Of a stretch of DNA of 64,000 nt, positions 8,606-17,850 are shown one piece after another. The notes under the pieces are model-generated. The model saw nothing but the letters and a program-made list of their open reading frames with translations. It did not search any database and was not told the origin of the DNA. The stretch spans positions 434,001 through 498,000 of the forward strand of contig OZ007012.1 of assembly GCA_963931435.1 (NCBI GenBank), given 5' to 3'. The stretch is from Coprousia sp963931435 (lineage in GTDB: Bacteria > Actinomycetota > Coriobacteriia > Coriobacteriales > Coriobacteriaceae). Within the stretch, counting starts at the first letter, position 1. Every line of letters begins with the position of its first letter. Made by a program: the position numbers and the translations under genes.

Positions 8606-9799
8606 TCAGGCGCGCGCCGCGCGGGAGCGCCTCCGATCGAGCACGAGTGTGATGGCGGTGAACGCCCAGGCCACGAGCGAGAACGCCGCGCCCACCAAAC
8701 CTGCCTGCGCGAGCCCCGGGCCGCTCACCACGGCGCCGCCCACGGCGGTGCCGAACGCGATGCCCGTGTTGAAGGCGGTGGGCTCCAGCGAACTCGCCAG
8801 CGTGAGGGCCTTGGGGTGCCAGCGCCGCGCCGTCTTCATGAATACCGAGATGCACGGCACCGAGACGATGTACATGCTCAGCCCCACCAGAAGGATCGCG
8901 TCGACTGCGGCGGGCAGCAGCGCTCCGGCGAGCCACACGGCGGCGAGCAGCAGCGCCTGAATCGGGAAGCTCACCATGAGGGCGCGCAGGCCGAACCGCG
9001 CGTCGGCCCAGCCCGAGAGCAGGTTGGAGATGAAGCACATCACGCCGTAGGCCATGAGGACGCCGCTCACGCCGAGCGCGCCCATGCCCACCACCTGCTC
9101 CAGATAGGGCGTGATGTAGCCGTAGAGCACGTAGACCGAGCCAACGCCGAACACGAAGATGGCGACGCCCGTGAGAATCTGCGGCTCGCCGAGCAGCGCC
9201 GCCTGCTCGCGCATCGTGGCGGGCTCATCGGTGGCACCGGCGCGCGGCAGCACGGCAATGAGGGCCGCGCAGGTGGCGAGCGCGAGCACGAGCGAACCCG
9301 TCATGACGAGGTGCCAGTCGAGCGCGTGCGCGACCATCTTGCCCACGGAGGTGATGAGCACCATCGCGACGGAGAACGCCGCGTACACCACCGAGATCAT
9401 CATCGAGGCCTTCTCGACCCCCACGAGCTCGGGGATGTAGGTGACGCCGAGCGCCAGCAGCGCGCCGGACACCGCGCCCAGAAGCACGCGGGAGGCGAGC
9501 AGGATCTCGAAGGTGGGCGCGAACGCCATGACCACGTTGCCGATGCAGAAGAGCGCCGCATAGGCCGCCAGCAGCGGGAAGCGCCGGAACCGGCCGGTGG
9601 CGATGGCGAGCACCGGGGTGAGCACGGCGTAGGCGATGGAGAAGAAGCTGATGAGCTCGCCCACGCGCGCGAGCTCGACCGAGAACGCCTCGGCGAGCTC
9701 GGCCTCGATGCCGATGACCACGAACTCAGAGCATCCGAGCGAGAAGCCCAGGACGGTGAGCAGGGCGATGCACAGGCGGGCGCGGGGGATGGCTGACAT
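8606..9799 (-). CDS. MFS transporter, DHA1-type drug/sugar efflux family
   Basis: 397 residues from ATG 9799, chosen because AAGGAG lies four bases before it; an upstream in-frame ATG at 9826 lacks such a site. Twelve hydrophobic segments can be counted. The start (VLGFSLGCSEFVVIGI) and the loop after the second helix (ATGRFRRFPLL) match AraJ/YdhP/PbuE-type DHA1 permeases, a group exporting drugs, arabinose-type sugars or purines. The substrate cannot be told. It is monocistronic, and the upstream gap carries an extended -10 (TGCGATAAT) on the minus strand at about 9880-9888. Confidence 0.8.
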   Translation of the reverse strand: MSAIPRARLCIALLTVLGFSLGCSEFVVIGIEAELAEAFSVELARVGELISFFSIAYAVLTPVLAIATGRFRRFPLLAAYAALFCIGNVVMAFAPTFEILLASRVLLGAVSGALLALGVTYIPELVGVEKASMMISVVYAAFSVAMVLITSVGKMVAHALDWHLVMTGSLVLALATCAALIAVLPRAGATDEPATMREQAALLGEPQILTGVAIFVFGVGSVYVLYGYITPYLEQVVGMGALGVSGVLMAYGVMCFISNLLSGWADARFGLRALMVSFPIQALLLAAVWLAGALLPAAVDAILLVGLSMYIVSVPCISVFMKTARRWHPKALTLASSLEPTAFNTGIAFGTAVGGAVVSGPGLAQAGLVGAAFSLVAWAFTAITLVLDRRRSRAARA

Positions 9800-10175
9800 G
9801 GCGCTCCTTTTTGGTGAGACGAGCACCGGGCGCGCTTCGGTGATGCGAGGGCGACCGGCACGGGTTCCGGCGGCCTCCCATTATCGCATGCCATGCGGTA
9901 CCTTCCGGGCTGGAAAGGGCCTCCCGCTCGAGCATGGCCGGGGCCTCGGTCTTCGCAAGGTTGCGCAGGGCCCGCATCGTCTTTCCGTTTGAGTGCAGTC
10001 GAGGTACATCCGACATCGACGCGCCATCTCCCCGGTGACCGCGGATGCCGCGTCCCCGTTGGGCGAGGACGCGCCCCGTTCGCGGACATCTCCCGCCCGC
10101 CCCTCTCGCCGATCACTACGATAGAGAGGATGCAGGCAAAGGTGTCTGAGCATCCAACGGCTGAAAGGGGAGCGC
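9800..10175. other. Divergent intergenic gap between MFS and GH13 genes
   Basis: No believable gene. On the minus strand an extended -10 (TG-C-GATAAT, about 9880-9888) fits the MFS gene. CGCAT/ATGCG form a small dyad at 9885-9897. On the plus strand TACGAT near 10117 is a weak -10 candidate for GH13, whose RBS is AAAGGGGAG. No clear catabolite operator was recognised. Confidence 0.4.
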
Positions 10176-11771
10176 ATGGGTACATGGCTTGACGACGCGG
10201 TGTTCTACGAGATCTATCCTCAGAGCTTCAACGATACCAACGACGACGGCATCGGCGACATCCCGGGCATCATCGAGAAGCTCGGCTACATCGCCGAGCT
10301 CGGCTGCAACGCCCTGTGGCTGAATCCGTGCTTCGCCTCGCCGTTTGGTGACGCCGGTTACGACGTGGCGGACTACTGCCAGGTCGCGCCGCGCTACGGC
10401 ACCAACGACGACCTCGTCCGTCTCTTCGACGCATGCCATGGGCGCGGCATGCACGTGCTGCTCGACCTCGTGCCCGGGCACACCTCCATCGAGCATCCGT
10501 GGTTCAGGGAGTCGTGCAAGGCCGCGGCCAACGAGTTCACCGGCCGCTACGTATGGAACGACAACGTTTGGGCACCCATGGAGGTAGAGGGCATCTCGGG
10601 CGTGTTGCGCGGCATCTCGGAGCGCAACGGCGCGGTGGGCGTCAACTTCTTCTCGTTCCAGCCGGCGCTCAACTACGGGTTCGCCGAGATCACCGAGCCG
10701 TGGCAGAGCGCGGTCGACAGCCCCGAGGCGCTCGCCACGCGCCAGGCCATGAAGGACGTCATGGCCTTTTGGCTCGAGCGCGGCGCCGACGGCTTCCGCG
10801 TCGACATGGCGGGATCGCTCGTCAAGAACGACCCCGGCCAGGAGGCCACGATCGCGCTGTGGCAGGACATGCGCGCCTTCCTCGACGAGAAGTATCCCGA
10901 GGCCGTGCTCATCTCGGAGTGGGGCGAGCCCGACAAGACCATCCGAGCGGGCTTCCACATGGACTTCTTGCTGCAGTTCGGCACGTCGCACTACATGGAC
11001 CTGTTCCGCCGACCGGAGCGCAGCACCGCCGAACCGCATCCGTTTTTCAGCCGCGAGGGCGCCGGCGACGCGAGCGAGTTCGTGGCCACCTATAAGCGCA
11101 ACCTCGAGCTCACGGACGGACGCGGGCTCATGTGCATTCCCTCGGGCAACCATGACATGGAGCGCATGCGCCGCTACCTCGATCCCGAGGAGATGAAGAT
11201 GGCGTTCGCGTTCATCATGTCGATGCCAGGGTGCCCGTTCGTGTACTACGGTGACGAGATCGGCATGCGGCATCTCGACGTCACCTCGGTGGAGGGCGGC
11301 TACATGCGCACGGGCGCGCGCTCGCCCATGCAGTGGGACGGGGGCGTCAACCACGGGTTCTCGGGCGCCGCGGCAGAAGACCTCTACATCCCGGAGGACC
11401 CGGCTGACGATGCGCCCACCGTTGCGGCCGAGATGGCCGACGAGGGGTCGCTCTGGCACGAGGTCCAGCGCCTCATCGCGCTGCGCCACGCGAACTCGGC
11501 GCTCGGCACCAACGGCGCGGTCGCGTTCGTCTACTGCGAGAAGAACGCCTATCCGCTCGTCTACCTGCGCTCCGAGCGCGCGGATGATGGCGAGGTCGCT
11601 GAAGGCGGTCAGCGCGTGCTCGTGGCGCTGAACCCGGCGGCCCGTCCGGTCGAGATCCCATGCGCCTTCGAGGCGGCCAAGACTCTCTACACGCTGGGCG
11701 ATGCGGCTGAGCTCGTAGAGGGGATGCTCCGCATGCCGCCGGCGAGCGCCGCGTTCATCGAGGTCGCATAG
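10176..11771 (+). CDS. GH13 alpha-glucosidase/alpha-amylase-family enzyme
   Basis: 531 residues with a (beta/alpha)8 GH13 barrel: AVFYEIYPQSF near the start, then GFRVDMAG with nucleophile Asp210, ISEWG with acid/base Glu248, and GNHDMER with the third acid Asp327. A short beta-rich C-terminal domain follows. No signal peptide is present, so it acts in the cytoplasm on imported alpha-glucosides such as maltose, isomaltose, trehalose or sucrose-type sugars. The exact subfamily cannot be read by eye. An AAAGGGGAG ribosome site precedes ATG 10176. The gene stands alone, with no transporter next to it. Confidence 0.85.
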   Translation: MGTWLDDAVFYEIYPQSFNDTNDDGIGDIPGIIEKLGYIAELGCNALWLNPCFASPFGDAGYDVADYCQVAPRYGTNDDLVRLFDACHGRGMHVLLDLVPGHTSIEHPWFRESCKAAANEFTGRYVWNDNVWAPMEVEGISGVLRGISERNGAVGVNFFSFQPALNYGFAEITEPWQSAVDSPEALATRQAMKDVMAFWLERGADGFRVDMAGSLVKNDPGQEATIALWQDMRAFLDEKYPEAVLISEWGEPDKTIRAGFHMDFLLQFGTSHYMDLFRRPERSTAEPHPFFSREGAGDASEFVATYKRNLELTDGRGLMCIPSGNHDMERMRRYLDPEEMKMAFAFIMSMPGCPFVYYGDEIGMRHLDVTSVEGGYMRTGARSPMQWDGGVNHGFSGAAAEDLYIPEDPADDAPTVAAEMADEGSLWHEVQRLIALRHANSALGTNGAVAFVYCEKNAYPLVYLRSERADDGEVAEGGQRVLVALNPAARPVEIPCAFEAAKTLYTLGDAAELVEGMLRMPPASAAFIEVA

Positions 11772-12039
11772 GGCTGGGGCGAGCACGTCGAGGCCCTTGG
11801 TGGCAGCGGGGAGGTGCTCGGGTGCTTCGTCTCCGAGTTCATCCGGGTGCGGCGACTCGGCCGCTCCCGGATGATGGGGAGACGATGGCGCGCTGCGCGG
11901 ACGGGCGTGCACGGGAGTCCACGTCTCGCGTGCCGCGCGGGAACAGCGTCCCGACTGTTTTTCTCCAGAAAGGGCTTTGATTCGGCCTTGCGTTCTCCGT
12001 TTTCGGCGAAAGCAAGGCCGTCCTCCTCGGGGGCGCACC

Positions 12040-12175
12040 AGCGTCGCTGCGCCGCCGGCTCGCGCCCGGGTTCCTCCGTCTTTGCCTTGAGCAGCGCGTC
12101 CACCGTGGTTCCCAGCTCCTCGGCGAGTTTGGGCAGCGAGGAGACGTCGGGGAACGAGAGGTCGGCTTCGCTGAG
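12040..12175 (-). pseudogene. Remnant of an XRE-type HTH regulator
   Basis: Reading the minus strand downward from 12175, directly after an in-frame TAG (12176-12178), gives a segment with DVSSLPKLAEELGTTVDALL. This is the usual end of an XRE/Cro HTH domain (pattern PDxxxLPxLAxxLGVSVDxLL). The preceding helices are missing and the frame then runs into composition-biased residues that look non-coding. It is best read as a 3' fragment of a decayed regulator; a chance match cannot be excluded. It lies in the 455-bp gap between the GH13 gene and the next membrane protein, which otherwise holds only an inverted repeat GGCCTTGC/GCAAGGCC near 11983-12020. Confidence 0.4.
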
Positions 12176-12226
12176 CTATCATGAGCGGAGAGGTGCCGAG
12201 CCGAAATGTTGAGGGGTGCTTCATTG

Positions 12227-13162
12227 ATGGCGCAAGAGGATGACTTCGAAGACGAGGAAATCGCCGAGGCACCCGTGGATCTCCGTAAGCCAAAGGGCCT
12301 GTTTTCCTCCTACGTCAGGTATGTCCATCCGCTTGCGGAGGGAGAGAAGGGTGCCGCTACGGCGTGGGGAGCGGTTTGGCGCACCTGCGTGCTGGTCGTC
12401 CTCTATGCGGGCGCGTGGGCCCTGCAGGCTGCCGCCTCGATGTGGGAGATAGGCGACCTTTCCCAGCCCGGAGCCCTCTATCTGGCCGGAATCACCTGGG
12501 ATAGCTGGTGGGGGAGCATAATCATCATCCTCACCTTCTTCATCGGCGTCCTTTCCCCTGTGCTCATGGGGTTTCTCTACGCGTTCTGCGATGACCTGAG
12601 GCGCTGGCCCGTCAGGATCGCGACGGCCGTTTGCACGGTCTGCCTCGTCCTGACGTTCGGTGTGTTCGGGGGCAACATGACAGGGGAGAGCCTGTTCTGG
12701 ATCGAAGGCTATCGCGAGGGGGTGTACGGTTCGGAGGCGCTGTCGAGCTTCCTGGTGCAGCACGGCATCACGTCAATGCTGCCGGGCGTGGCGGCGGTGG
12801 CGGTCTGCACGATGCTCGTTGTCGTGCTCTGGCTCATTGCGAGCCGCGTCCAGCGCCAAGAGACGCGGGGCGGCGGCCTGCTCACCCGTCTTGCCTGCAT
12901 CCTGTCGCCTGCTGCCTGCTTGGTGGCGGCTTCGCTCTTGCATGTGCTTCCCTTGGGTGTGAGAAGCGTGCCGATCTATATGGCCGGGATCGTGCTCCTG
13001 CTCGTGCTCTACGGGCAGGTCCTGCCCAACGACCTCAGCGCTGCCGCCTGGGCGATCAAGACGCGCCGCCCGGCAAGCTGCCTGTGGGCGTTCGCTATCT
13101 CCCTCGTGTGGGAGCTCCTGTCTGGCGCCCATCTCCTCATCGGCCTGATGTACCAGATGTAG
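12227..13162 (+). CDS. Polytopic membrane protein of unknown function
   Basis: 311 residues from ATG 12227 (GAGGGG eleven bases upstream; ATG 12206 is an alternative adding seven residues). The N-terminus is acidic (MAQEDDFEDEEIAEA). Seven or so hydrophobic spans follow, starting with VWRTCVLVVLYAGAWALQ and including IIIILTFFIGVLSPVLMGFL. No catalytic motif is recognised. The layout resembles YIP1-like or other small integral membrane proteins of Gram-positive bacteria, but the match is too loose to name. The flanks are decayed genes on both sides and there is no operon partner. Confidence 0.65.
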   Translation: MAQEDDFEDEEIAEAPVDLRKPKGLFSSYVRYVHPLAEGEKGAATAWGAVWRTCVLVVLYAGAWALQAAASMWEIGDLSQPGALYLAGITWDSWWGSIIIILTFFIGVLSPVLMGFLYAFCDDLRRWPVRIATAVCTVCLVLTFGVFGGNMTGESLFWIEGYREGVYGSEALSSFLVQHGITSMLPGVAAVAVCTMLVVVLWLIASRVQRQETRGGGLLTRLACILSPAACLVAASLLHVLPLGVRSVPIYMAGIVLLLVLYGQVLPNDLSAAAWAIKTRRPASCLWAFAISLVWELLSGAHLLIGLMYQM

Positions 13163-13267
13163 ATCTGCGGGCGAGCCCCTCTCAGCGCGCCGAAGGGACG
13201 GGAATCGCGGCGTTGGCGCGGTATGCTTTCGCTGGCAGCAGGGATTGCCAGACGAACGGAGGCTGCG

Positions 13268-13467
13268 ATGACGGAGGCTACGATGAGCGAGCAAGGATCC
13301 GCACGGCCCCTCTGCGGGGATGCCCGATTCGAGGGGATCTTGTCCCACAACCGCGCGTACGTTGAAAGCGGCGCGTGGCGGTAGCGGGCTTCACGATTGA
13401 CATCGACACGGGCGAGCTGTCCCCCGTTTCGCCGGACGCTGCGCGCGAGCACGGCGGTCCGTACTAG
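13268..13467 (+). pseudogene. Beta-carbonic anhydrase remnant with internal deletion
   Basis: GGAGG precedes ATG 13268, which opens a 38-codon frame containing FEGILSHNRAYVESGAWR, like the N-terminal helix of small beta-class carbonic anhydrases, ending at TAG 13382-13384. In another frame the next bases encode AVAGFTIDIDTGELSPVSP and end at TAG 13465-13467. This is close to the family C-terminus (GFVFDVxTGxLxxVTP). All zinc-ligand motifs (CxDxR and HxxC) are gone. The simplest reading is a carbonic anhydrase gene reduced to its two ends by a deletion of roughly 400 bp. An inverted repeat CTGGCA/TGCCAG lies just upstream, near 13233-13252. Confidence 0.5.
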
Positions 13468-13552
13468 GTTTGTGCTATTGCTGAGCTTGCGAAGACGCCG
13501 TCGCGCACGCTGTCCAAGGGTGATGATTGCGCCCCTCGTGCATGGAAGGTGG

Positions 13553-13660
13553 ATGGCTATGACTAATAACGAGGTATACGAGGTCACACGCCGCTTCCGC
13601 GTGGAGGCGCGCGGATGGCAGGAGGACTACGCCACGAGGGGCTTTCCGATAATCCGATAA
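13553..13660 (+). other. Short ORF fragment, unrecognised
   Basis: A 35-codon frame from ATG 13553 (or ATG 13559) preceded by GGAAGGTGG. It encodes a hydrophilic peptide beginning MAMTNNEVYEVTRRF and ending GFPIIR. It may be the 5' stub of a deleted gene, since it sits between the carbonic-anhydrase remnant and the convergent gene at 13722. I recognise no family. Confidence 0.25.
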
Positions 13661-13721
13661 CCGAGTTCTACACGGCCATCAGCGGAAGGGACGTCCCGAC
13701 GCTCCGCGCTCGAGGCTTCCG

Positions 13722-14303
13722 TCAGACGCCCTGTCCCGTTGCGGGGGAGCTCCAGCCGAGCTGCTCTATCCAACCCGCGGGAGGCACGGGTTGCTCGTTG
13801 CGCAGGGTGCCGGCACCGGGTATGTCGGAGGCGAGCATGCCGTGCGCGACGTCGAACAGGGCGTCGGCAAGGTCGGCTCGATAGACCGCTGCCCGCGCGC
13901 CCAGCCGCTGCATGGCGTCCGCCGGGGCGCCCTGGACCTTGTCGCGCAGCCTGCGGAACAGGACCTCGCGCTTCATGTTCAGGTTCTCGATATGGCGGGG
14001 GTGCCTGGCGTGCGAGGCGAGGAACACCGCAGATTCCAGAAAGCTCACCGGGCTCTCGGAGAGCCATATGCCCGCCGTGCTCGTGACGTAGCCCTTGATG
14101 CCGTCGCCGAAGAAGCGGTCGAGCACCCAGAACTCCCCGAGGTCGCGCGCCATCTCCTCGAAGGGCGAGAGGCCCCGGTGCGCGTCTTCCCATACGCCCA
14201 CCCATCGGTCGAGGTAGCGCCCGCTGGGCCGGGGGATGGTGGGCGGATCGATCTCCTTGAGGTGGACAAACCCTAGATGTCCATCGCTCATCGTCTTCGC
14301 CAT
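13722..14303 (-). CDS. Hypothetical protein, unrecognised
   Basis: 193 residues from ATG 14303, with AAGGAG seven bases upstream; the longer open frame beyond it overlaps the LysR remnant. The start reads MAKTMSDGHLGFVHLKEIDP, followed by a soluble, helix-rich sequence with several Arg and Trp residues (YLDRWVGVWEDAHRG, LGEFWVLDRFFGDG). There is no signal peptide and no metal or nucleotide motif. It directly follows the truncated LysR gene on the same strand. Codon use looks like the neighbours, so it is probably expressed, but the role is unknown. Confidence 0.5.
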   Translation of the reverse strand: MAKTMSDGHLGFVHLKEIDPPTIPRPSGRYLDRWVGVWEDAHRGLSPFEEMARDLGEFWVLDRFFGDGIKGYVTSTAGIWLSESPVSFLESAVFLASHARHPRHIENLNMKREVLFRRLRDKVQGAPADAMQRLGARAAVYRADLADALFDVAHGMLASDIPGAGTLRNEQPVPPAGWIEQLGWSSPATGQGV

Positions 14304-14316
14304 AGCATGTCTCCTT

Positions 14317-14700
14317 TTAACGAGCACCCCGTCGCTTCCGGGTGATGCGGCGTTCTGCGAATTCACGAGGCGGATTGCGCACGGCAACCGTGCGCGTGCA
14401 GCCAAGGCGGAGCGGCGGCAGGGCGTCCTTCTCGTTCGCCAACGCGTCGAGCTCTGCTTGCAGGCGTTTCTCGTCGTTCTCGGCTGTGCACAGCGCCTGG
14501 TACAGCATGGTGCCGGCCGCAGTCGGCTCTGCACCGCGCGTGGTCTTGGCGAAGAGCTGCTGGCCGTAGTGGTGTTCGAGGCCGCTCCTCCATGCGGTAC
14601 GGCGAGTTTTGACGATCGGCCCGATTTTGAGCCAGAGCCCGTTGAGATTGAGTGCCACGTAGACGTTGATTGGTTGCTGAGAAAGGCTGACGAATAGCAT
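14317..14700 (-). pseudogene. Truncated LysR-family regulator
   Basis: The frame contains LEHHYGQQLFAKTTRGAEPTAAGTMLYQAL, quoted here as two joined pieces: LEHHYGQQLFAKTT and RGAEPTAAGTMLYQAL. It then has PPLRLGCTRTV. Residue by residue this parallels the LysR protein at 6496-7380 (IERHYNCRLF, GIEPTPAGDVLYRAL, LRFGCTRTI). The first helices of the HTH are poorly preserved and the whole effector-binding domain is missing. It is therefore the 5' third of a decayed paralogue. About 220 bp upstream (14705-14927) hold no gene I can support. Confidence 0.6.
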
Positions 14701-14927
14701 TCGCGCTAAAGCGTGCCGTGCAAGTGGTTCCTCGGTTTGAGACGAGTTTCTCTTGCGTTGGGTTTCGTTGTTGAGAAAAAGTTCTGAGCATGCAGCGTGA
14801 TTTTTCTGCTGCTATGCCATGGCGGCCCGTTGAAGCCTCGTTTAGGCGCGGGGTCCTCCCACAGGGGTCGCCGCGCGCTTTCGACATTGCCCCTCGGAGC
14901 GCCCAATCTACGCGGCGAAACCTCGTC

Positions 14928-16310
14928 TTACAGCCGAATCAAGTGTATCGGCTCATCGCGATAGAGGGTACCGGTGCGATGCTGGTAGCCGTTGGCGAGC
15001 GTCGTATCGCGCATCCAGCCAATGGTGAGGGCGGGCTCGTCCGGAAAATCCTCAACGGCGGTGTTCTCCTCCACGGTGTAGAGGGAGGGCACAAGCGGGC
15101 CGGGTGTAACGCCGAGCTCCGCGAGCCCCGCCCGCGGGTCGGCGTTGTCGTACGCAATGCGAATGTTGAACCATCCCTTGTCCTGCACGCTTTCCGGCAG
15201 CGACGCAAAGAGATCCGCAGCAGGCGCAATCTCATAGGCAGTGAGGACGGCCGGGTTGTAGATGTGCGCATCGTTCTTAGTGAGGTTGCTCTTCTCAACG
15301 AGTTCGTCATACGTGTACGGGCTTGCGGTTTCCCGCAGCGTTATGTCGCCCGCGCGCAGGCGCACGCCGTGCTCATCGGAGGTTATGTAGACGCCGCGGC
15401 CAAGATCGACCCAGTCGACGACGAGCCAATCGCCCACGTCGCGCGTGCGGTCAAAGGGGGAAAGCTCGCCCAAAAGACCGCTTTGACCGTTGTCGTCGGA
15501 GGCGGTCTCAAAAAAGCCGGTTTGGTAGACGCGTACCTCGGTCCGAGGCTTCCCGGCGGTAAGGGGGAGGAGCCCGCGGCACATCTCGTCGATAGGGTGG
15601 GTCCAGCCGGGCACGTCGGGCGCGCCGGTGGGAAAGCCATCGGGGTAGCCGGTGTCCGGTCCGGCGATCTCAAACGTGATCCAGGTGCTCCAAAGCGTGA
15701 CACGGGGCGCCTCCTGCTCAAAAAAGCTCTCGTCCCCCGTATAGCGCGTGTAGAAGAATGACCCGGATTGCTCGCCGTCCCCCTCGGCGCCATCCCAATC
15801 GTAGGGCGAGATGCGGCCGGCAAAGAAGCCCCCCTCGGCGGGGTCACAACCGTTGATGCGGGCGAGGGAGACGGTGTAGCCCGCTTCCTGCAGCAGGCTT
15901 TGCCCCTCGAGGACGGCGGCGCGGAAGCGCTCCTCGTACGCCGCCGTTATCTCGGCTTCTTGGCGGGTGTCGCCGAGTGGCCCTTCCTCAAAATCGACGA
16001 GCACATAGGAGCCGTCCTCCATGGTGCAGAAGGCGCGGTCGAGCGAATGGTAGGAGAAGAGCGAATAGCAGCGGTCCTCCCAGACGTCGGTCACGGCGAC
16101 GCGCTCGCCGTACTTCTCTGCGTAATACGTCTCTGCCTGGCGCACGACGGCAGCCTCGTCAAAGTTGCCGAGGTCCGAGCAGCCGGAGAGGCCGAGCACG
16201 AGCATCACGACGAGAACGACGCCAAACCCGAGGTGCATCGGGAGGTAGCGCCGCGTCACAACGCGCGCTTCGACGGGACGGCGGTTGGCTGGTGCGGCAA
16301 GAAGGGACAT
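14928..16310 (-). CDS. Putative lipoprotein, unknown function
   Basis: 460 residues from ATG 16310, with GGGGAGG about nine bases upstream. An Arg-containing N-terminus leads to a hydrophobic core and the lipobox LSGC (Cys44), so the mature protein should be lipid-anchored on the outer face of the membrane. ATG 16241 is an alternative start giving a shorter signal. The rest is acidic and rich in Asp, Glu, Tyr and Trp with no recognised catalytic motif. It may comprise two similar beta-rich halves. It is isolated in a decay zone but intact. The promoter is probably between 16330 and 16400, where TATACC occurs on the minus strand. Confidence 0.65.
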   Translation of the reverse strand: MSLLAAPANRRPVEARVVTRRYLPMHLGFGVVLVVMLVLGLSGCSDLGNFDEAAVVRQAETYYAEKYGERVAVTDVWEDRCYSLFSYHSLDRAFCTMEDGSYVLVDFEEGPLGDTRQEAEITAAYEERFRAAVLEGQSLLQEAGYTVSLARINGCDPAEGGFFAGRISPYDWDGAEGDGEQSGSFFYTRYTGDESFFEQEAPRVTLWSTWITFEIAGPDTGYPDGFPTGAPDVPGWTHPIDEMCRGLLPLTAGKPRTEVRVYQTGFFETASDDNGQSGLLGELSPFDRTRDVGDWLVVDWVDLGRGVYITSDEHGVRLRAGDITLRETASPYTYDELVEKSNLTKNDAHIYNPAVLTAYEIAPAADLFASLPESVQDKGWFNIRIAYDNADPRAGLAELGVTPGPLVPSLYTVEENTAVEDFPDEPALTIGWMRDTTLANGYQHRTGTLYRDEPIHLIRL

Positions 16311-16491
16311 GTTGGGGCGCCTCCCCTCAGCGGGCTCGGGCTGCTTGCCGGTGGCATCGAGCAAACGGTACCGCCACGGGTATAGCCTAGCCCAAGGCGG
16401 CTGGGCGCAGGGGGTGACTGGCGCGCGAATCGGCGGACGCGCGGGAGTCCAGGGGCACCCGGCGATACCCGCTCGCCACTCGACGCAAGAG

Positions 16492-16532
16492 CGGCCGGCG
16501 CGCAACGGAGCTTCGCCCCGCCGCGCCGGCCG
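16492..16532. repeat. Perfect GC-rich inverted repeat
   Basis: CGGCCGGCGCG (16492-16502) is repeated inverted at 16522-16532, with a 19-base loop. It lies 25 bases past the end of the truncated oleate hydratase gene. There is no T-run on either side, so it could be a Rho-independent-like hairpin without a U-tract or just a transcript-end structure. Confidence 0.5.
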
Positions 16533-16557
16533 TCGCATGCCATCTGTCAGGTCGTCG

Positions 16558-17850
16558 CTACTCGATGGTCCCGAACTCCCTCAGGACGTTCTCGACGTCG
16601 GTGCCCTCGATCTTCTTGAGCACCTCCTTGAGCGCGAACCGCTCGATGAGTCCGAGCTTCATGTCGGTGATCGGCTTGCCGTCGCGCAGCTTCACGCTTG
16701 CCATGAGCAGGTCGCGCACGTCGAAGACGCTGCCCCACACCTCGGGCACGCCGCGGTCCACGTCGCAGAGCGTGTAGACGGCCTCCATGCCGGTGCGCAT
16801 GGAGTACTCGGTGGTGAAGATGGTGTCACGCGGCGTCTCGGCGAACTGGCCGATGAACGCGAAGTTCACCGCGCCGTCCGGCACCACGTCGGGGCGGTCG
16901 CCCGCAGCGCGCGGCATGAAGAACGCCGTGATATAGGGCATCATGACCGGCACCGTGTTGGCGTGGTCGGCGGCGAGCTCGGAGATGCGGTCCTCGGGCA
17001 CGCCCAGGTGGTAGAGCCACTCCTGGCAGATCTCCTCGCCGGTGCAGTCGCGCATGGGCTTCTTCACGTAGTTGCCCGGCTCGTCCGGGAACAGGCCGTA
17101 CACCCAGACGCAGAGCTCGTTTTTGGGCTGGGCGCGGAACTGCTGCTGGCGGTTGAGCGTCCAGCTCATAAGCCAGTTGGAGTCGGTACAGGTCACGATG
17201 CCGCCCGTGACCACGTGGCCGGTGAAGGGGTCGCGCTTGCAGATGGCCTGGATGTAGGGCGAGATCTCGCCGTCGAGGGTCGTTACCGTGGCGCTCATCC
17301 ACTTGGTCTTCTCAGGGTCGCCGCAGAAGGTGTCGGGGTGGCCGAAGCTGGGATCCTGCGCGGCGATGCGCCGCCACATGTCCCAGCCGCCGCCGGGTGC
17401 GAGCTCGGGCTTCCAAGCGGCGGGCTTGTCCTGCGCGCCCAGGGTTGAGTTTTCCACGCAGCCGCCGTTGGTGATGAAGACGAGGTCGTCCTCGGTGAGG
17501 TCGATGATCGAGATGTTGGAGCCGCCGTCCGCCGCGCCCTCCGCGTCCGCCCGGCTCAGCACGATGCGCTTCGCGACCTTCTTGGTGGGCGTGCTGTAGG
17601 GGTTGCGCGGGAACGCCGCCTGCTGGATGCGCTGGATGGTGTCCTGGCCGGTTCCGGTCCGCGCGCGCACGGGGCCGTCGCCACCGCCGATGGCGAACTC
17701 GATGTCGTCGACCGAGGTGAGCGCCAGCGCCGAGACGCACATGGTCATGAACACGGTGGCGAGCGTGCCGTCGACGCCGAACGCGGTCATGCCGCTGCGG
17801 TTGGCGTGCTGCGCCGCGCTGTGCTGCGCGCCCGCGCCCTTACAGCGCAC
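16558..17850 (-). pseudogene. ohyA: Oleate hydratase, N-terminally truncated
   Basis: From KKVAKRIVL onward the protein follows the C-terminal half of bacterial oleate hydratases: LTEDDLVFITNGG, DPFTGHVVTGGIVTCTDSNW, MSWTLNRQQQF, CTGEEICQEWLYHLGVPEDR, MPYITAFFMPRAAGDRPDV and FTTEYSMRTGMEAVYTL. Intact enzymes have about 550-650 residues and begin with a GxGxxG FAD site; here the first 280-300 residues are missing. The present N-terminus overlaps the end of the TetR remnant. The enzyme adds water to the cis-9 double bond of oleate to give 10-hydroxystearate. Without its FAD domain the product is unlikely to be active. ATG 17850 has no convincing RBS. Confidence 0.75.

Noticed and set aside
11814..12212. 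132-codon plus-strand frame in the gap after GH13
   Set aside because: Ser/Arg-rich with no RBS or family pattern; the minus strand carries the XRE-like remnant instead.
10116..12293. 725-codon minus-strand frame across the GH13 gene
   Set aside because: Shadow of GH13; it has Arg- and Ala-rich composition and crosses the intergenic gaps.
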